Positions 1 to 5,168 of a stretch of DNA of 5,168 nt are shown here, in pieces (within the stretch, counting starts at the first letter, position 1; each line of letters begins with the position of its first letter). Source of the DNA: an uncultured Collinsella sp. (GTDB taxonomy: Bacteria > Actinomycetota > Coriobacteriia > Coriobacteriales > Coriobacteriaceae); NCBI GenBank assembly GCA_900550825.1, contig URTZ01000145.1, forward strand, positions 1 through 5,168, read 5' to 3'. The notes beneath the pieces are model-generated. The model had not been told where the DNA came from and made no database searches. It saw nothing but the letters and a program-made list of their open reading frames with translations. The translations under genes and the position numbers were made by a program.

Positions 1-190
1 GCTTCTGGTCTGCGGATTGTTTTCAGGGGTTAGCCTGTACGGCCTTCTACCGCCACGTAGCAATCAGGGTATCTGGGGTGGACGGCGGCTTGGCTACGAG
101 CTGGGTCTGAAAATCTGAACGGATGGGTGTCGTTGCTGAAAGTGCAGACGTTGCTGGTGGCGATCACTTTGGGACTCGGATTTCCACTTG
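1..190. other. Unassigned intergenic stretch beyond the last terminator
   Basis: No reading frame here has a start, a ribosome binding site and recognisable family features. A 38-codon open stretch on the plus strand (2-118) runs in from outside the window and could be the tail of a gene, but I cannot recognise it. The stretch has short internal complementarity: CTAC/GTAG at 47-60, CCGCC/GGCGG at 50-54 and 84-88, and CGTAGC/GCTACG at 56-61 and 93-98. It also has a direct repeat CGTTGCTG at 131-138 and 149-156. It may be a structured RNA, an intergenic repeat, or the upstream region of the next gene. Confidence 0.3.
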
Positions 191-197
191 CTAGCAA

Positions 198-231
198 AAA
201 GGCCTCCGGAGCTGTTGCTCTGGAGGCCTTT
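198..231 (-). terminator. Rho-independent terminator after the downstream ackA
   Basis: Arms 201-212 and 217-228 pair over 12 bp with one G-U pair around the 4-base loop TGTT, and three A-T pairs extend the stem outward (198-200 with 229-231). Read on the minus strand the stem is followed by TTTTT (196-200 on the plus strand as A's). It lies 22 bases past the ackA stop. The plus-strand tail, TTTCGTTTACTT, is weaker. Confidence 0.87.
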
Positions 232-253
232 CGTTTACTTGCAAATGCGCGCG

Positions 254-1432
254 TTAGTTGTTCTTGGTCAGGCGCTCGACGTCGTGGGCGATCATGTATT
301 CCTCGTCGGTGGGGATGACCATAACCGTGACGGAAGAGCCGGCGGCGCTGATGACCTGTGGGCCGTTGCCCACGGCCTCGCGGTTCTTGTTGTTGTCGAT
401 GCGCACGCCCAGCCACTCGAAGCAGTCGCAGAAAGCCTTGCGGATCGACCAGTCGTTCTCGCCGATGCCGGCGGTAAAGGTAATGGTGTCCACGCCCGCC
501 ATGGAAGCGATCATGGAACCGGCCTGCTGCATAGCCTTGTAGGCGAACATATCGAAGGCGAGCAGGCAGCGCTCGTCGCCCTCGGAGGCGCGCGTGCGGA
601 TGTCGCGGGCGTCGTTGGAGATACCCGAAATGGCAAGCAGGCCGGACTGCTTGTTCATCATGTCGTCGACTTCCTGGTAGCTGTAGCCGCCCTCGCGCTG
701 CAGGTAGCACACGGTAGCCGGGTCAATGGAACCGCAGCGGGTACCCATCATCAGACCGTCGAGCGGTGTGAGACCCATCGTGGTGTCGCGGCACACGCCG
801 TCCTCGATGGCGGCGAGCGAAGCGCCATTGCCCAAATGGCACGAAAGCAGACGGTGGCAGCACGAGCCCAGGATCTCCTTAGCCATCATCCACTCGTAGC
901 GGTGGCTCGTACCGTGGGCACCGTACTTGCGCACGTGGTACTTGTCGCACACATCCTTGGGCAGAGCGTAGGTGTAGGCAACCTCGGGCATGGTCATGTG
1001 GAACGAGGTATCGAAGACCGCCACGTTGGGCAGCTCCGGATACTTCTCGCGGCAATACTCAATCGCCGCGGCCTCGCCGTAGTTGTGCAGCGGAGCAAGC
1101 GGTGCCACCTCAAGAATCTTGGCCATGACCTCATCGTCGACGACCGCGGAATCATCGAAGTGCCAGCCGCCCTGAACGATACGATGTCCAATGCCATCAA
1201 TCGTAAAGTCAGTCTTCTCGAGCTCCTCGAGCACGCGCGCAATGGCGCAGCGATGATCCGGGAAGGGGACCTCCTCGGTTTGCTTGGCGCCACCGTTCTC
1301 GGAGTGGCCAAAGATGCCCATGTCCGAACCGATACGTTCGCAGTTGCCCTTGGCGAAAACCTCTCGGGTATCGGTATCCAAAAGCTGATATTTAAGGCTT
1401 GAGCTACCGGCGTTGACAACAAGTACGTTCAT
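254..1432 (-). CDS. ackA: Acetate kinase, downstream copy of a tandem pair
   Basis: Catalyses acetate + ATP <-> acetyl phosphate + ADP in the cytoplasm; in a fermenter it mainly runs toward ATP. The protein has 392 residues, within the usual family range of about 390-410. It shows the acetokinase (ASKHA) landmarks: N-terminal phosphate loop NAGSSSLKYQ at 7-16 (N7, S10, S12, K14), GHRIVQGG at 82-89 with the conserved Arg at 84, APLHN at 113-117, DTSFH at 141-145, HGTSH at 173-177 with the catalytic His at 173, HLGNG at 199-203, GTRCGSIDPA at 230-239 with the second conserved Arg at 232, AGIGEN at 321-326, and IPTDEE at 373-378. The ATG start is fixed by AAAGGAG four bases upstream (1437-1443) and by the family N-terminus MNVLVVNAGSS. 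One deviation is Gln at 87 where the family usually has His (VHGG). A hairpin terminator follows the stop. Its own upstream region and the terminator of the preceding gene suggest separate transcription. Confidence 0.96.
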   Translation of the reverse strand: MNVLVVNAGSSSLKYQLLDTDTREVFAKGNCERIGSDMGIFGHSENGGAKQTEEVPFPDHRCAIARVLEELEKTDFTIDGIGHRIVQGGWHFDDSAVVDDEVMAKILEVAPLAPLHNYGEAAAIEYCREKYPELPNVAVFDTSFHMTMPEVAYTYALPKDVCDKYHVRKYGAHGTSHRYEWMMAKEILGSCCHRLLSCHLGNGASLAAIEDGVCRDTTMGLTPLDGLMMGTRCGSIDPATVCYLQREGGYSYQEVDDMMNKQSGLLAISGISNDARDIRTRASEGDERCLLAFDMFAYKAMQQAGSMIASMAGVDTITFTAGIGENDWSIRKAFCDCFEWLGVRIDNNKNREAVGNGPQVISAAGSSVTVMVIPTDEEYMIAHDVERLTKNN

Positions 1433-1498
1433 GAGACTCCTTTGCAGTGCGATACGGTCGGCGCAGACCCCTTAAGGCGGCCGCATGTTAATAAGAAG

Positions 1499-1525
1499 TT
1501 ATCACACCTTGATAAATATCTATCA
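1499..1525. promoter_or_regulatory. Three alternating half-sites upstream of the downstream ackA (candidate operator)
   Basis: On the plus strand TTATCA (1499-1504), TGATAA (1510-1515) and CTATCA (1520-1525) alternate in orientation. The first two form a perfect 6-bp dyad with a 5-base spacer; the last two form TGATA-N6-TATCA. Half-site starts are 11 and 10 bases apart, about one helical turn. The block lies 67-93 bases upstream of the ackA ATG, at or next to the expected promoter. Binding by a regulator is inference. Confidence 0.4.
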
Positions 1526-1546
1526 GGCATATCGCCCAACGAGCAC

Positions 1547-1592
1547 AAAAGAGGGGCCAAACGGCATTTGGCCGCCCAGCCCCTCCCCTCTT
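1547..1592 (-). terminator. Rho-independent terminator after the upstream ackA
   Basis: An inner stem GGCCAAA/TTTGGCC (1555-1561 with 1567-1573) has a 5-base loop. An outer pairing of GAGGGG (from 1551) with either of two CCCCTC runs (1580-1585, 1585-1590) lengthens or competes with it. On the minus strand the hairpin is followed by TTTTGTG. It starts within a few bases of the ackA stop and separates the two acetate kinase genes, which supports separate transcription units. Confidence 0.8.
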
Positions 1593-1596
1593 GTAA

Positions 1597-2775
1597 TTAC
1601 TTGCCGTTGACGATGCGCTCGACGTCGGAAGCGATCATGAACTCCTCGTCCGTGGGAATGACGAAGATCTTGACCTTGGAATCCTTGGCGGACAGGCACC
1701 AAGCGCCGTCGCCACGCAGGGCGTTGCGGGCATGATCCATCTTGACACCCATAAAGGCCAGACGGTCGGCCACGCCAGCGCGAACGGCCGGAGCGTGCTC
1801 GCCGATGCCGGCAGTAAAGACCAGGGTGTCCATGCCGCACATGGAGGTGGCCATCTCGGCGGCCTTAGCGGCAATCTTGTAGACGAACATATCGAAGGCG
1901 AGCTGAGCCTCGGGGTCGCCGGCAGCGGCGAGCTCCTCGACGTTGCGGCAGTCGTTGGTCTTGCCACCGGTCACAGCCAAAAGGCCAGACTTCTTGTTCA
2001 TCATCTCATCGACCTCGTCGAAGGTGTAGCCGCCCTCGCGCTGCAGGTAGCACACGGTAGCCGGGTCGATGGAGCCGCAGCGGGTGCCCATCATGACGCC
2101 GTCGAGCGGCGTTAAGCCCATGGTGGTGTCCATGCACTTGCCGTCCTCGATGGCGCACAGGGAAGCGCCGGAACCGATGTGGCACACGACGACCTTGCGA
2201 GCCTCGCCGTTGGTCATCTCGGCAACCTTCTTGGAGATGTAGCGGTAGCTGGTGCCGTGGGCGCCGTACTTACGGATGTGCAGCTTGTCGCAAACATCCT
2301 TGGGCAGGGCGTAAGTCTTGGCGACCTCGGGCATGTTGAAGTGGAAAGCGGTGTCGTAGACCGTGACGTTGGGCAGGTCGGGATACTGCTCGAGGCAGTA
2401 CTCGATAACGTTGGCCTCGGGGTTGTTGTGCAGCGGCGCCAGCGGAGCGACCTCGCGGATCTTGGCGAGGACGTCCTCGTCGACGAGGGAGGAATCGCCG
2501 AAGTACCAACCGCCCTGAACGATACGGTGGCCGATGCCCTCGATCTTGACGCCGTTGGCCTCGAGGTCCTTCAGGACAACCTCGATGGCGACCTTGTGGT
2601 CGGGGAACTCGATGTTCTCGGTCACCTTCTTGGAACCGTTGGCAGCGTGGGTGAAGGTACCGCCGGTAAAGCAGACGCGCTCGCAGGAGCCCTTTGCGGA
2701 CACCTTGTGGGACTTGGTATCGATGACCTGATACTTAAGGGTCGAAGATCCTGCGTTGACGACCAGAACGTTCAT
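1597..2775 (-). CDS. ackA: Acetate kinase, upstream copy of a tandem pair, divergent at conserved sites
   Basis: Second acetate kinase family member, also 392 residues and alignable end to end with its neighbour, with compensating single-residue indels (one extra residue near 270). It keeps N7, S10, T12 (Ser in the neighbour), K14, GHR with Arg at 84, APLHN at 113-117, the catalytic-type His at 173, GTRCGSIDPA with Arg at 232, AGIGE at 322-326 and IPTDEE at 373-378. It differs at two motifs that are normally very conserved: HGTSY instead of HGTSH (Tyr at 177) and HIGSG instead of HLGNG (Ser at 202). Like its neighbour it has VQGG instead of VHGG. The start is supported by GGGAG four bases before the ATG (2780-2784). 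A hairpin terminator lies just after the stop. It is clearly an acetokinase; whether it is fully active on acetate, or prefers another short acid, cannot be told from sequence alone. Confidence 0.94.
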   Translation of the reverse strand: MNVLVVNAGSSTLKYQVIDTKSHKVSAKGSCERVCFTGGTFTHAANGSKKVTENIEFPDHKVAIEVVLKDLEANGVKIEGIGHRIVQGGWYFGDSSLVDEDVLAKIREVAPLAPLHNNPEANVIEYCLEQYPDLPNVTVYDTAFHFNMPEVAKTYALPKDVCDKLHIRKYGAHGTSYRYISKKVAEMTNGEARKVVVCHIGSGASLCAIEDGKCMDTTMGLTPLDGVMMGTRCGSIDPATVCYLQREGGYTFDEVDEMMNKKSGLLAVTGGKTNDCRNVEELAAAGDPEAQLAFDMFVYKIAAKAAEMATSMCGMDTLVFTAGIGEHAPAVRAGVADRLAFMGVKMDHARNALRGDGAWCLSAKDSKVKIFVIPTDEEFMIASDVERIVNGK

Positions 2776-2828
2776 GTGTCTCCCTACTAACAGGCGGTGT
2801 GGCGCCGCCAGGTTACATACGCTTCAAT

Positions 2829-2862
2829 AATAAACCCAAACGCCCTCGCGCTCGGGTTTATT
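2829..2862 (-). terminator. Terminator-like hairpin between the HIT gene and ackA
   Basis: AATAAACCC (2829-2837) pairs with GGGTTTATT (2854-2862) over 9 bp around a 16-base GC-rich loop. On the minus strand the right arm ends in TTTATTATTG, a broken U-tract. It lies about 60 bases after the HIT stop and about 53 bases before the ackA start. It could end the xse-HIT transcript or sit in the ackA leader; the imperfect U-tract keeps confidence moderate. Confidence 0.6.
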
Positions 2863-2865
2863 GCG

Positions 2866-2884
2866 TTGATATATAAGTTATCGG
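2866..2884. promoter_or_regulatory. Related AT-rich motif upstream of the upstream ackA (candidate promoter/operator)
   Basis: TTGATA (2866-2871) is followed by TATC at 2879-2882 and resembles the TTGATA-N6-TATC arrangement before the other ackA. On the minus strand it reads TATATATCAA, against TATTTATCAA at 1509-1518 for the other copy. Both lie roughly 75-100 bases before their ATG and look like -10 regions. I see no good -35 box for either. Confidence 0.35.
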
Positions 2885-2922
2885 TGCTTGAGCTTCCGTT
2901 TCATTGCAAGGAAGAAGCGTCC

Positions 2923-3258
2923 TCAGATGAGGTTCTCGCCCAGGTTCTTGCCGCCGAGGACGTGCATGTGGAAGTGCATGACGGTCTGACCGGCGTTGAC
3001 GCCCTTGTTGGAGATGACGCGGAAACCGTCCTCCAGACCCTTGGCCTTGGCGACCTCCTGGATGGCGTGGGCCATGGCGCCCATGGTCTCGGCGGGCACG
3101 TTATCGGCGATGTCACTGTAGTGCTTCTTGGGGATCACGAGCGTGTGGACCGGCGCCTGGGGATTGAGGTCGTCGAACGCGATGACCTGGTCATCCTCGT
3201 AGACGACGGTCGAGGGGATCTCGTGGTTGGCAATTTTGCAGAAGATGCAATCACACAT
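2923..3258 (-). CDS. HIT (histidine triad) family nucleotide hydrolase, Hint-like
   Basis: A 111-residue protein of the HIT superfamily, the usual size for bacterial Hint-type proteins. These hydrolyse the phosphoramidate or phosphoester bond of adenosine monophosphate derivatives through a nucleotidyl-histidine intermediate. The triad HFHMHVL is at 95-101 (His 95, 97, 99, the middle one expected to be the nucleophile), preceded by NAGQTVM at 88-94 and followed by GG. The N-terminus CDCIFCKI (2-9) holds the CxxC pair that often binds zinc, and the DDLNPQAPVHTLVIPKKH stretch (29-46) is family-typical. A GTG codon six codons earlier (3274-3276) is in frame, but the ATG at 3256-3258 is preferred: AAAGGAA lies at good spacing before it, and the protein then begins at the family-typical M-x-x-C. 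It follows xseB by 49 bases, so read-through is possible, but the gap has its own -10-like box. The physiological substrate is unknown. Confidence 0.93.
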   Translation of the reverse strand: MCDCIFCKIANHEIPSTVVYEDDQVIAFDDLNPQAPVHTLVIPKKHYSDIADNVPAETMGAMAHAIQEVAKAKGLEDGFRVISNKGVNAGQTVMHFHMHVLGGKNLGENLI

Positions 3259-3277
3259 GGTTGGTTCCTTTCTCACA

Positions 3278-3300
3278 GACCAAGGTAATTATATTTGGTC
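3278..3300 (-). promoter_or_regulatory. TATAAT box inside a GACCAA/TTGGTC dyad before the HIT gene
   Basis: On the minus strand a perfect -10 hexamer TATAAT (plus 3288-3293) lies in the 11-base spacer of a 6-bp inverted repeat GACCAA...TTGGTC (3278-3283 and 3295-3300). It is 30-35 bases upstream of the HIT ATG. No convincing -35 box is visible at 17 bases. It may be a regulated internal promoter or an AT-rich hairpin loop. Confidence 0.4.
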
Positions 3301-3307
3301 GGGATGG

Positions 3308-3574
3308 TTAGAACGAAAGGTTGTCGTCGGTGTTGGCGGCTTCGCCGTCGGCGAGCACGTCGTTGCCGTCGCCGTCCTTCAGGAGCACCGAGACCTTCTG
3401 CTCGGCATCGGACAAGCGGGTACGCAGGCTCTTGAGGAGCTCGACGCCGCGGGTATAGCTCTCAAGCGACTCCTCGAGCTCCATATCACCCGACTCCAAG
3501 CTGCGGATGATGAGCTCCAACTCCTGTGAAGCCTGCTTGTACGTAAGCTGCTCGACCGGGGTCTTCTCTGCCAT
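3308..3574 (-). CDS. xseB: Exodeoxyribonuclease VII small subunit
   Basis: An 88-residue protein matching the XseB family. The core TYKQASQELELIIRSLESG (11-29) followed by ELEESLESYTRGVELLK (32-48) and LSDAEQKVSVL (54-64) is the typical helical hairpin that binds the C-terminal helices of XseA. Several small subunits load onto each large subunit to make the exonuclease that degrades single-stranded DNA to oligonucleotides. The acidic tail after about residue 65 (rich in D, G, N, E) is longer than in many homologues and is probably disordered. AAAGGAA precedes the ATG. The gene starts 42 bases after the xseA stop on the same strand with no terminator between them, so the two subunits are very likely made from one transcript. 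Confidence 0.95.
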   Translation of the reverse strand: MAEKTPVEQLTYKQASQELELIIRSLESGDMELEESLESYTRGVELLKSLRTRLSDAEQKVSVLLKDGDGNDVLADGEAANTDDNLSF

Positions 3575-3616
3575 ATCTGTTTCCTTTCCTAAAGGTTTAT
3601 CGCTATGAAACGCGGC

Positions 3617-5068
3617 CTACTCGACCGTATCGACCGTTGCCGCCACGTTGCCGTCTGCCATGCGCACGCGAATGGCGTCACCGGGCTTAAAGGTCTTGGC
3701 GCTCGTGGCCACCCCATCATCGCTGTACGCGATGGAATAACCACGGGCAAGCACCTTGAGCGGCGACAGGGCATCGAGCGAGGCTGCCGCACGGCCCAGG
3801 TCGGATGCTGGCTTGTTGAGCATCGTGCGCCCCTGATGCTCCAGGCGGGAGCTTGCGAGCGTGAGCGCATGGCGCTTGCCATCGAGTCCTGAGGTGCTTG
3901 CGATCAAGCGCTCGGGCAGACGCTCAAAGTTGGAGCGGAATGCCCCAACCGAACGCGTTATGGCGCCGGACAAACGATCGACCGTCAGGGCAAGCTCAGA
4001 CTCGCGACGCTCAACCATAAACGTTGGGTCGTTGAGGCACGGGCGGCACGCAGCCGCATCGAGCGCATCGCCCAAGCGAGCCGTATAGGTATCCCAGGCA
4101 CGGCGACCGCGCTGATCGAGCATCTCCAGGTCGACCTGGGCCGACCCAATCATCGATGCCATCGCGGCACCCAGACGCTGATGGCGCGCCTCGAGCACAT
4201 CGGCCAACTCCGTCATGGCCGGCGCCACCGATTCGGCCGCCGCCGTGGGCGTGGAGGCGCGGCGGTCGCTCACCATGTCGCAAATCGAGGTATCGGGCTC
4301 ATGGCCAATGCCGGTCACCACGGGCACAGGGCAAGCCGCCACCGCGCGGGCAAGCTCCTCGTCGTTAAAGGTCATGAGGTCCTCGAAGGAACCGCCACCA
4401 CGCACGAGCAAAATACAGTCGGGCGCCGGCGTAATGGCAGCGGCGCGGCGCAAGCCTTCAATAAGCTCTGCCGGCGCACCCTCGCCCTGGACCTTTGCGC
4501 CCACGCAGACGAGCTCGACGAGCGGGTTGCGTCGGCGCAGCGTACGCTTGACGTCGTCGATTACCGCACCGGAAAGCGAGGTGACAACCGCCACGCGTGA
4601 GCAGAACACCGGGATGCGGCGTTTGCGCGCTTCGTCCATCAGGCCCTCGCGGCGTAGCTTTTCGGCCAGTTGCGCCACTTGTTGACGCAGCAGACCCTCC
4701 CCCGCCAGCGAAAACGAGCGAGCGACAAAGCTCATACGACCCGTGGGCTTATAGAGGTTGAAGCTGCCCTTAAAGCTCACCTGCATGCCGTCACGCAGAT
4801 CGAAGGTACGCTTGAGATAGGCGCCCTTCCAGATGATGCAGTCGACGGCGGCCGAGTCGTCTTTAATCTGGAAGTAGCAGTGGCCGCTTCGGGCGTTGGG
4901 ACCACGGAAACCCGTGACCTCGCCCAGGACACTCAGCTGCGGAATGGCATCGAGCGCACCAGCGGCGATCTCCACCGCCTGGCTCACGCTGAGCTCCTTG
5001 CGCTCCTGATCGTCCGAGCCGTCAAATTCGGCGGAAACGGCATTGCCGGTTAGATTCCAGCCTGCCAC
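3617..5068 (-). CDS. xseA: Exodeoxyribonuclease VII large subunit
   Basis: Catalytic subunit of exonuclease VII, which digests single-stranded DNA from both ends and acts in repair and in clearing displaced strands. With a GTG start at 5066-5068 the protein has 483 residues, a little longer than many homologues because of about 20 extra N-terminal residues. An N-terminal OB-fold comes first: LSVLGEVTGFRG at 45-56 and GHCYFQIKD at 62-70. The nuclease domain follows: IPVFCSRVAVVTS at 152-164, GAVIDD at 167-172, LLVRGGGSFEDLMTFNDEE at 220-238, GIGHEPDTSICD at 253-264 and RASTPTAAAE at 270-279. Then comes a long helical region that should bind XseB, and the family end motif LSPLKVLARGYSI at 434-446. 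GTG is chosen because AAAGGAGG lies four bases before it. In-frame ATG (5084-5086) and TTG (5093-5095) codons lie further upstream, and the Shine-Dalgarno would then be inside the coding region. It heads the xseA-xseB pair. Confidence 0.95.
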   Translation of the reverse strand: MAGWNLTGNAVSAEFDGSDDQERKELSVSQAVEIAAGALDAIPQLSVLGEVTGFRGPNARSGHCYFQIKDDSAAVDCIIWKGAYLKRTFDLRDGMQVSFKGSFNLYKPTGRMSFVARSFSLAGEGLLRQQVAQLAEKLRREGLMDEARKRRIPVFCSRVAVVTSLSGAVIDDVKRTLRRRNPLVELVCVGAKVQGEGAPAELIEGLRRAAAITPAPDCILLVRGGGSFEDLMTFNDEELARAVAACPVPVVTGIGHEPDTSICDMVSDRRASTPTAAAESVAPAMTELADVLEARHQRLGAAMASMIGSAQVDLEMLDQRGRRAWDTYTARLGDALDAAACRPCLNDPTFMVERRESELALTVDRLSGAITRSVGAFRSNFERLPERLIASTSGLDGKRHALTLASSRLEHQGRTMLNKPASDLGRAAASLDALSPLKVLARGYSIAYSDDGVATSAKTFKPGDAIRVRMADGNVAATVDTVE

Positions 5069-5072
5069 GCAG

Positions 5073-5080
5073 CCTCCTTT
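5073..5080 (-). promoter_or_regulatory. Shine-Dalgarno that decides the xseA start
   Basis: AAAGGAGG on the minus strand ends four bases before GTG at 5066-5068. Both ackA genes have the same four-base gap (AAAGGAG and GGGAG before ATG). It therefore points to GTG and against the upstream in-frame ATG and TTG. Confidence 0.8.
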
Positions 5081-5089
5081 CGTCATCGT

Positions 5090-5112
5090 GCACAAGGGCT
5101 TCGGCCCTGCGC
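5090..5112 (-). other. Small hairpin in the xseA leader
   Basis: On the minus strand GCGCAGGGC (plus 5104-5112) pairs with GCCCTTGTGC (plus 5090-5099) around a CGAA loop, with one bulged T and one G-U pair. It ends nine bases before the Shine-Dalgarno. No role can be assigned; the stem is short enough to be chance. Confidence 0.3.
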
Positions 5113-5137
5113 AAATTCAAGTCCAACACATAGTACA

Positions 5138-5167
5138 GCGCCGCGGGGACACGAATCCCCGCGGCGC
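5138..5167. other. Strong GC-rich hairpin at the window edge, orientation unclear
   Basis: GCGCCGCGGGGA (5138-5149) pairs perfectly with TCCCCGCGGCGC (5156-5167) over 12 bp around a 6-base loop. On the minus strand no T-run follows (TGTACTATG). The plus-strand tail lies outside the window. It is probably a terminator of a neighbouring gene beyond 5168, possibly bidirectional. Confidence 0.5.
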
Positions 5168-5168
5168 C

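Noticed and set aside
127..318. Small plus-strand frame with a hydrophobic N-terminus resembling a signal peptide
   Set aside because: No ribosome binding site is visible. It crosses the terminator stem and runs into ackA on the opposite strand.
30..710. Minus-strand open frame of 226 codons running from inside ackA into the intergenic stretch
   Set aside because: Most of it is out of frame within ackA, and it is Arg/His-rich as expected of a shifted frame. It also reads straight through the terminator hairpin at 198-231.
188..1402. Long plus-strand open frame of 404 codons opposite the downstream ackA
   Set aside because: It is antisense to a clear acetate kinase. It arises from the GC-rich codon pattern and has no family motifs.
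917..2260. Ala in place of Phe in the KYGAHGTS motif of both AckA proteins, at an acetate-pocket position
   Set aside because: As I recall, the E. coli enzyme also has Ala here, so it is ordinary variation and not evidence for a new substrate.
2179..2790. Plus-strand open frame of 203 codons opposite the upstream ackA
   Set aside because: It is antisense to a certain gene, has low-complexity Val/Leu/Asp/Gly composition, and shows no Shine-Dalgarno evidence.
2793..2809. GGCGG/CCGCC stem in the ackA leader
   Set aside because: Only 5 bp, with a competing GGCGCC palindrome. Such stems are expected by chance in this GC-rich sequence.
2797..3288. Plus-strand open frame of 163 codons over the HIT gene
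   Set aside because: It is the complement of the HIT coding region, which has clear triad motifs, and it reads through the terminator-like hairpin.
3575..3616. CCTTT-AGG-AAAGG inverted repeat at the xseB ribosome binding site
   Set aside because: It is a by-product of two purine-rich runs near the Shine-Dalgarno; a 5-bp stem with a 3-base loop is too weak to call.

Overview
The window reads as one strand of a chromosome: every gene I can support lies on the minus strand. In transcription order, from high to low coordinates, they are xseA, xseB, a HIT-family gene and two acetate kinase genes in tandem. G+C content is high (about 60% by eye), with AT-rich pockets only in the gaps between genes. 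The protein sequences and gene layout suggest a gut actinobacterium of the class Coriobacteriia, perhaps Collinsella. That placement is from recall of the families, not from a search.

Layout. 5069-5168 is the xseA upstream region, with a 12-bp GC-rich hairpin at the window edge and a smaller hairpin near the ribosome binding site. 3617-5068 is xseA and 3308-3574 is xseB, the large and small subunits of exodeoxyribonuclease VII, 42 bases apart. 2923-3258 is a small HIT nucleotide hydrolase 49 bases further on; the gap holds a consensus-like -10 box inside an inverted repeat. 2776-2922 holds a terminator-like hairpin and an AT-rich promoter region. 1597-2775 and 254-1432 are two acetate kinases of 392 residues each. 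Each has its own upstream region and a hairpin terminator behind it, so they are probably separate transcription units. 1-190, beyond the last terminator, has no convincing gene.

How the genes work together. XseA and XseB form one single-strand DNA exonuclease and are probably co-transcribed, perhaps with the HIT gene. The two AckA enzymes interconvert acetyl phosphate plus ADP with acetate plus ATP, the ATP-yielding last step of acetate fermentation. Their usual partner gene pta is not in the window. The two copies have diverged at conserved active-site positions and carry similar but not identical upstream motifs, so they may differ in activity or regulation.

I see no defence system, mobile element, CRISPR array, tRNA or rRNA. 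The most interesting material is the divergence of the acetate kinase pair and the dyad motifs in the intergenic regions, rather than a new system.
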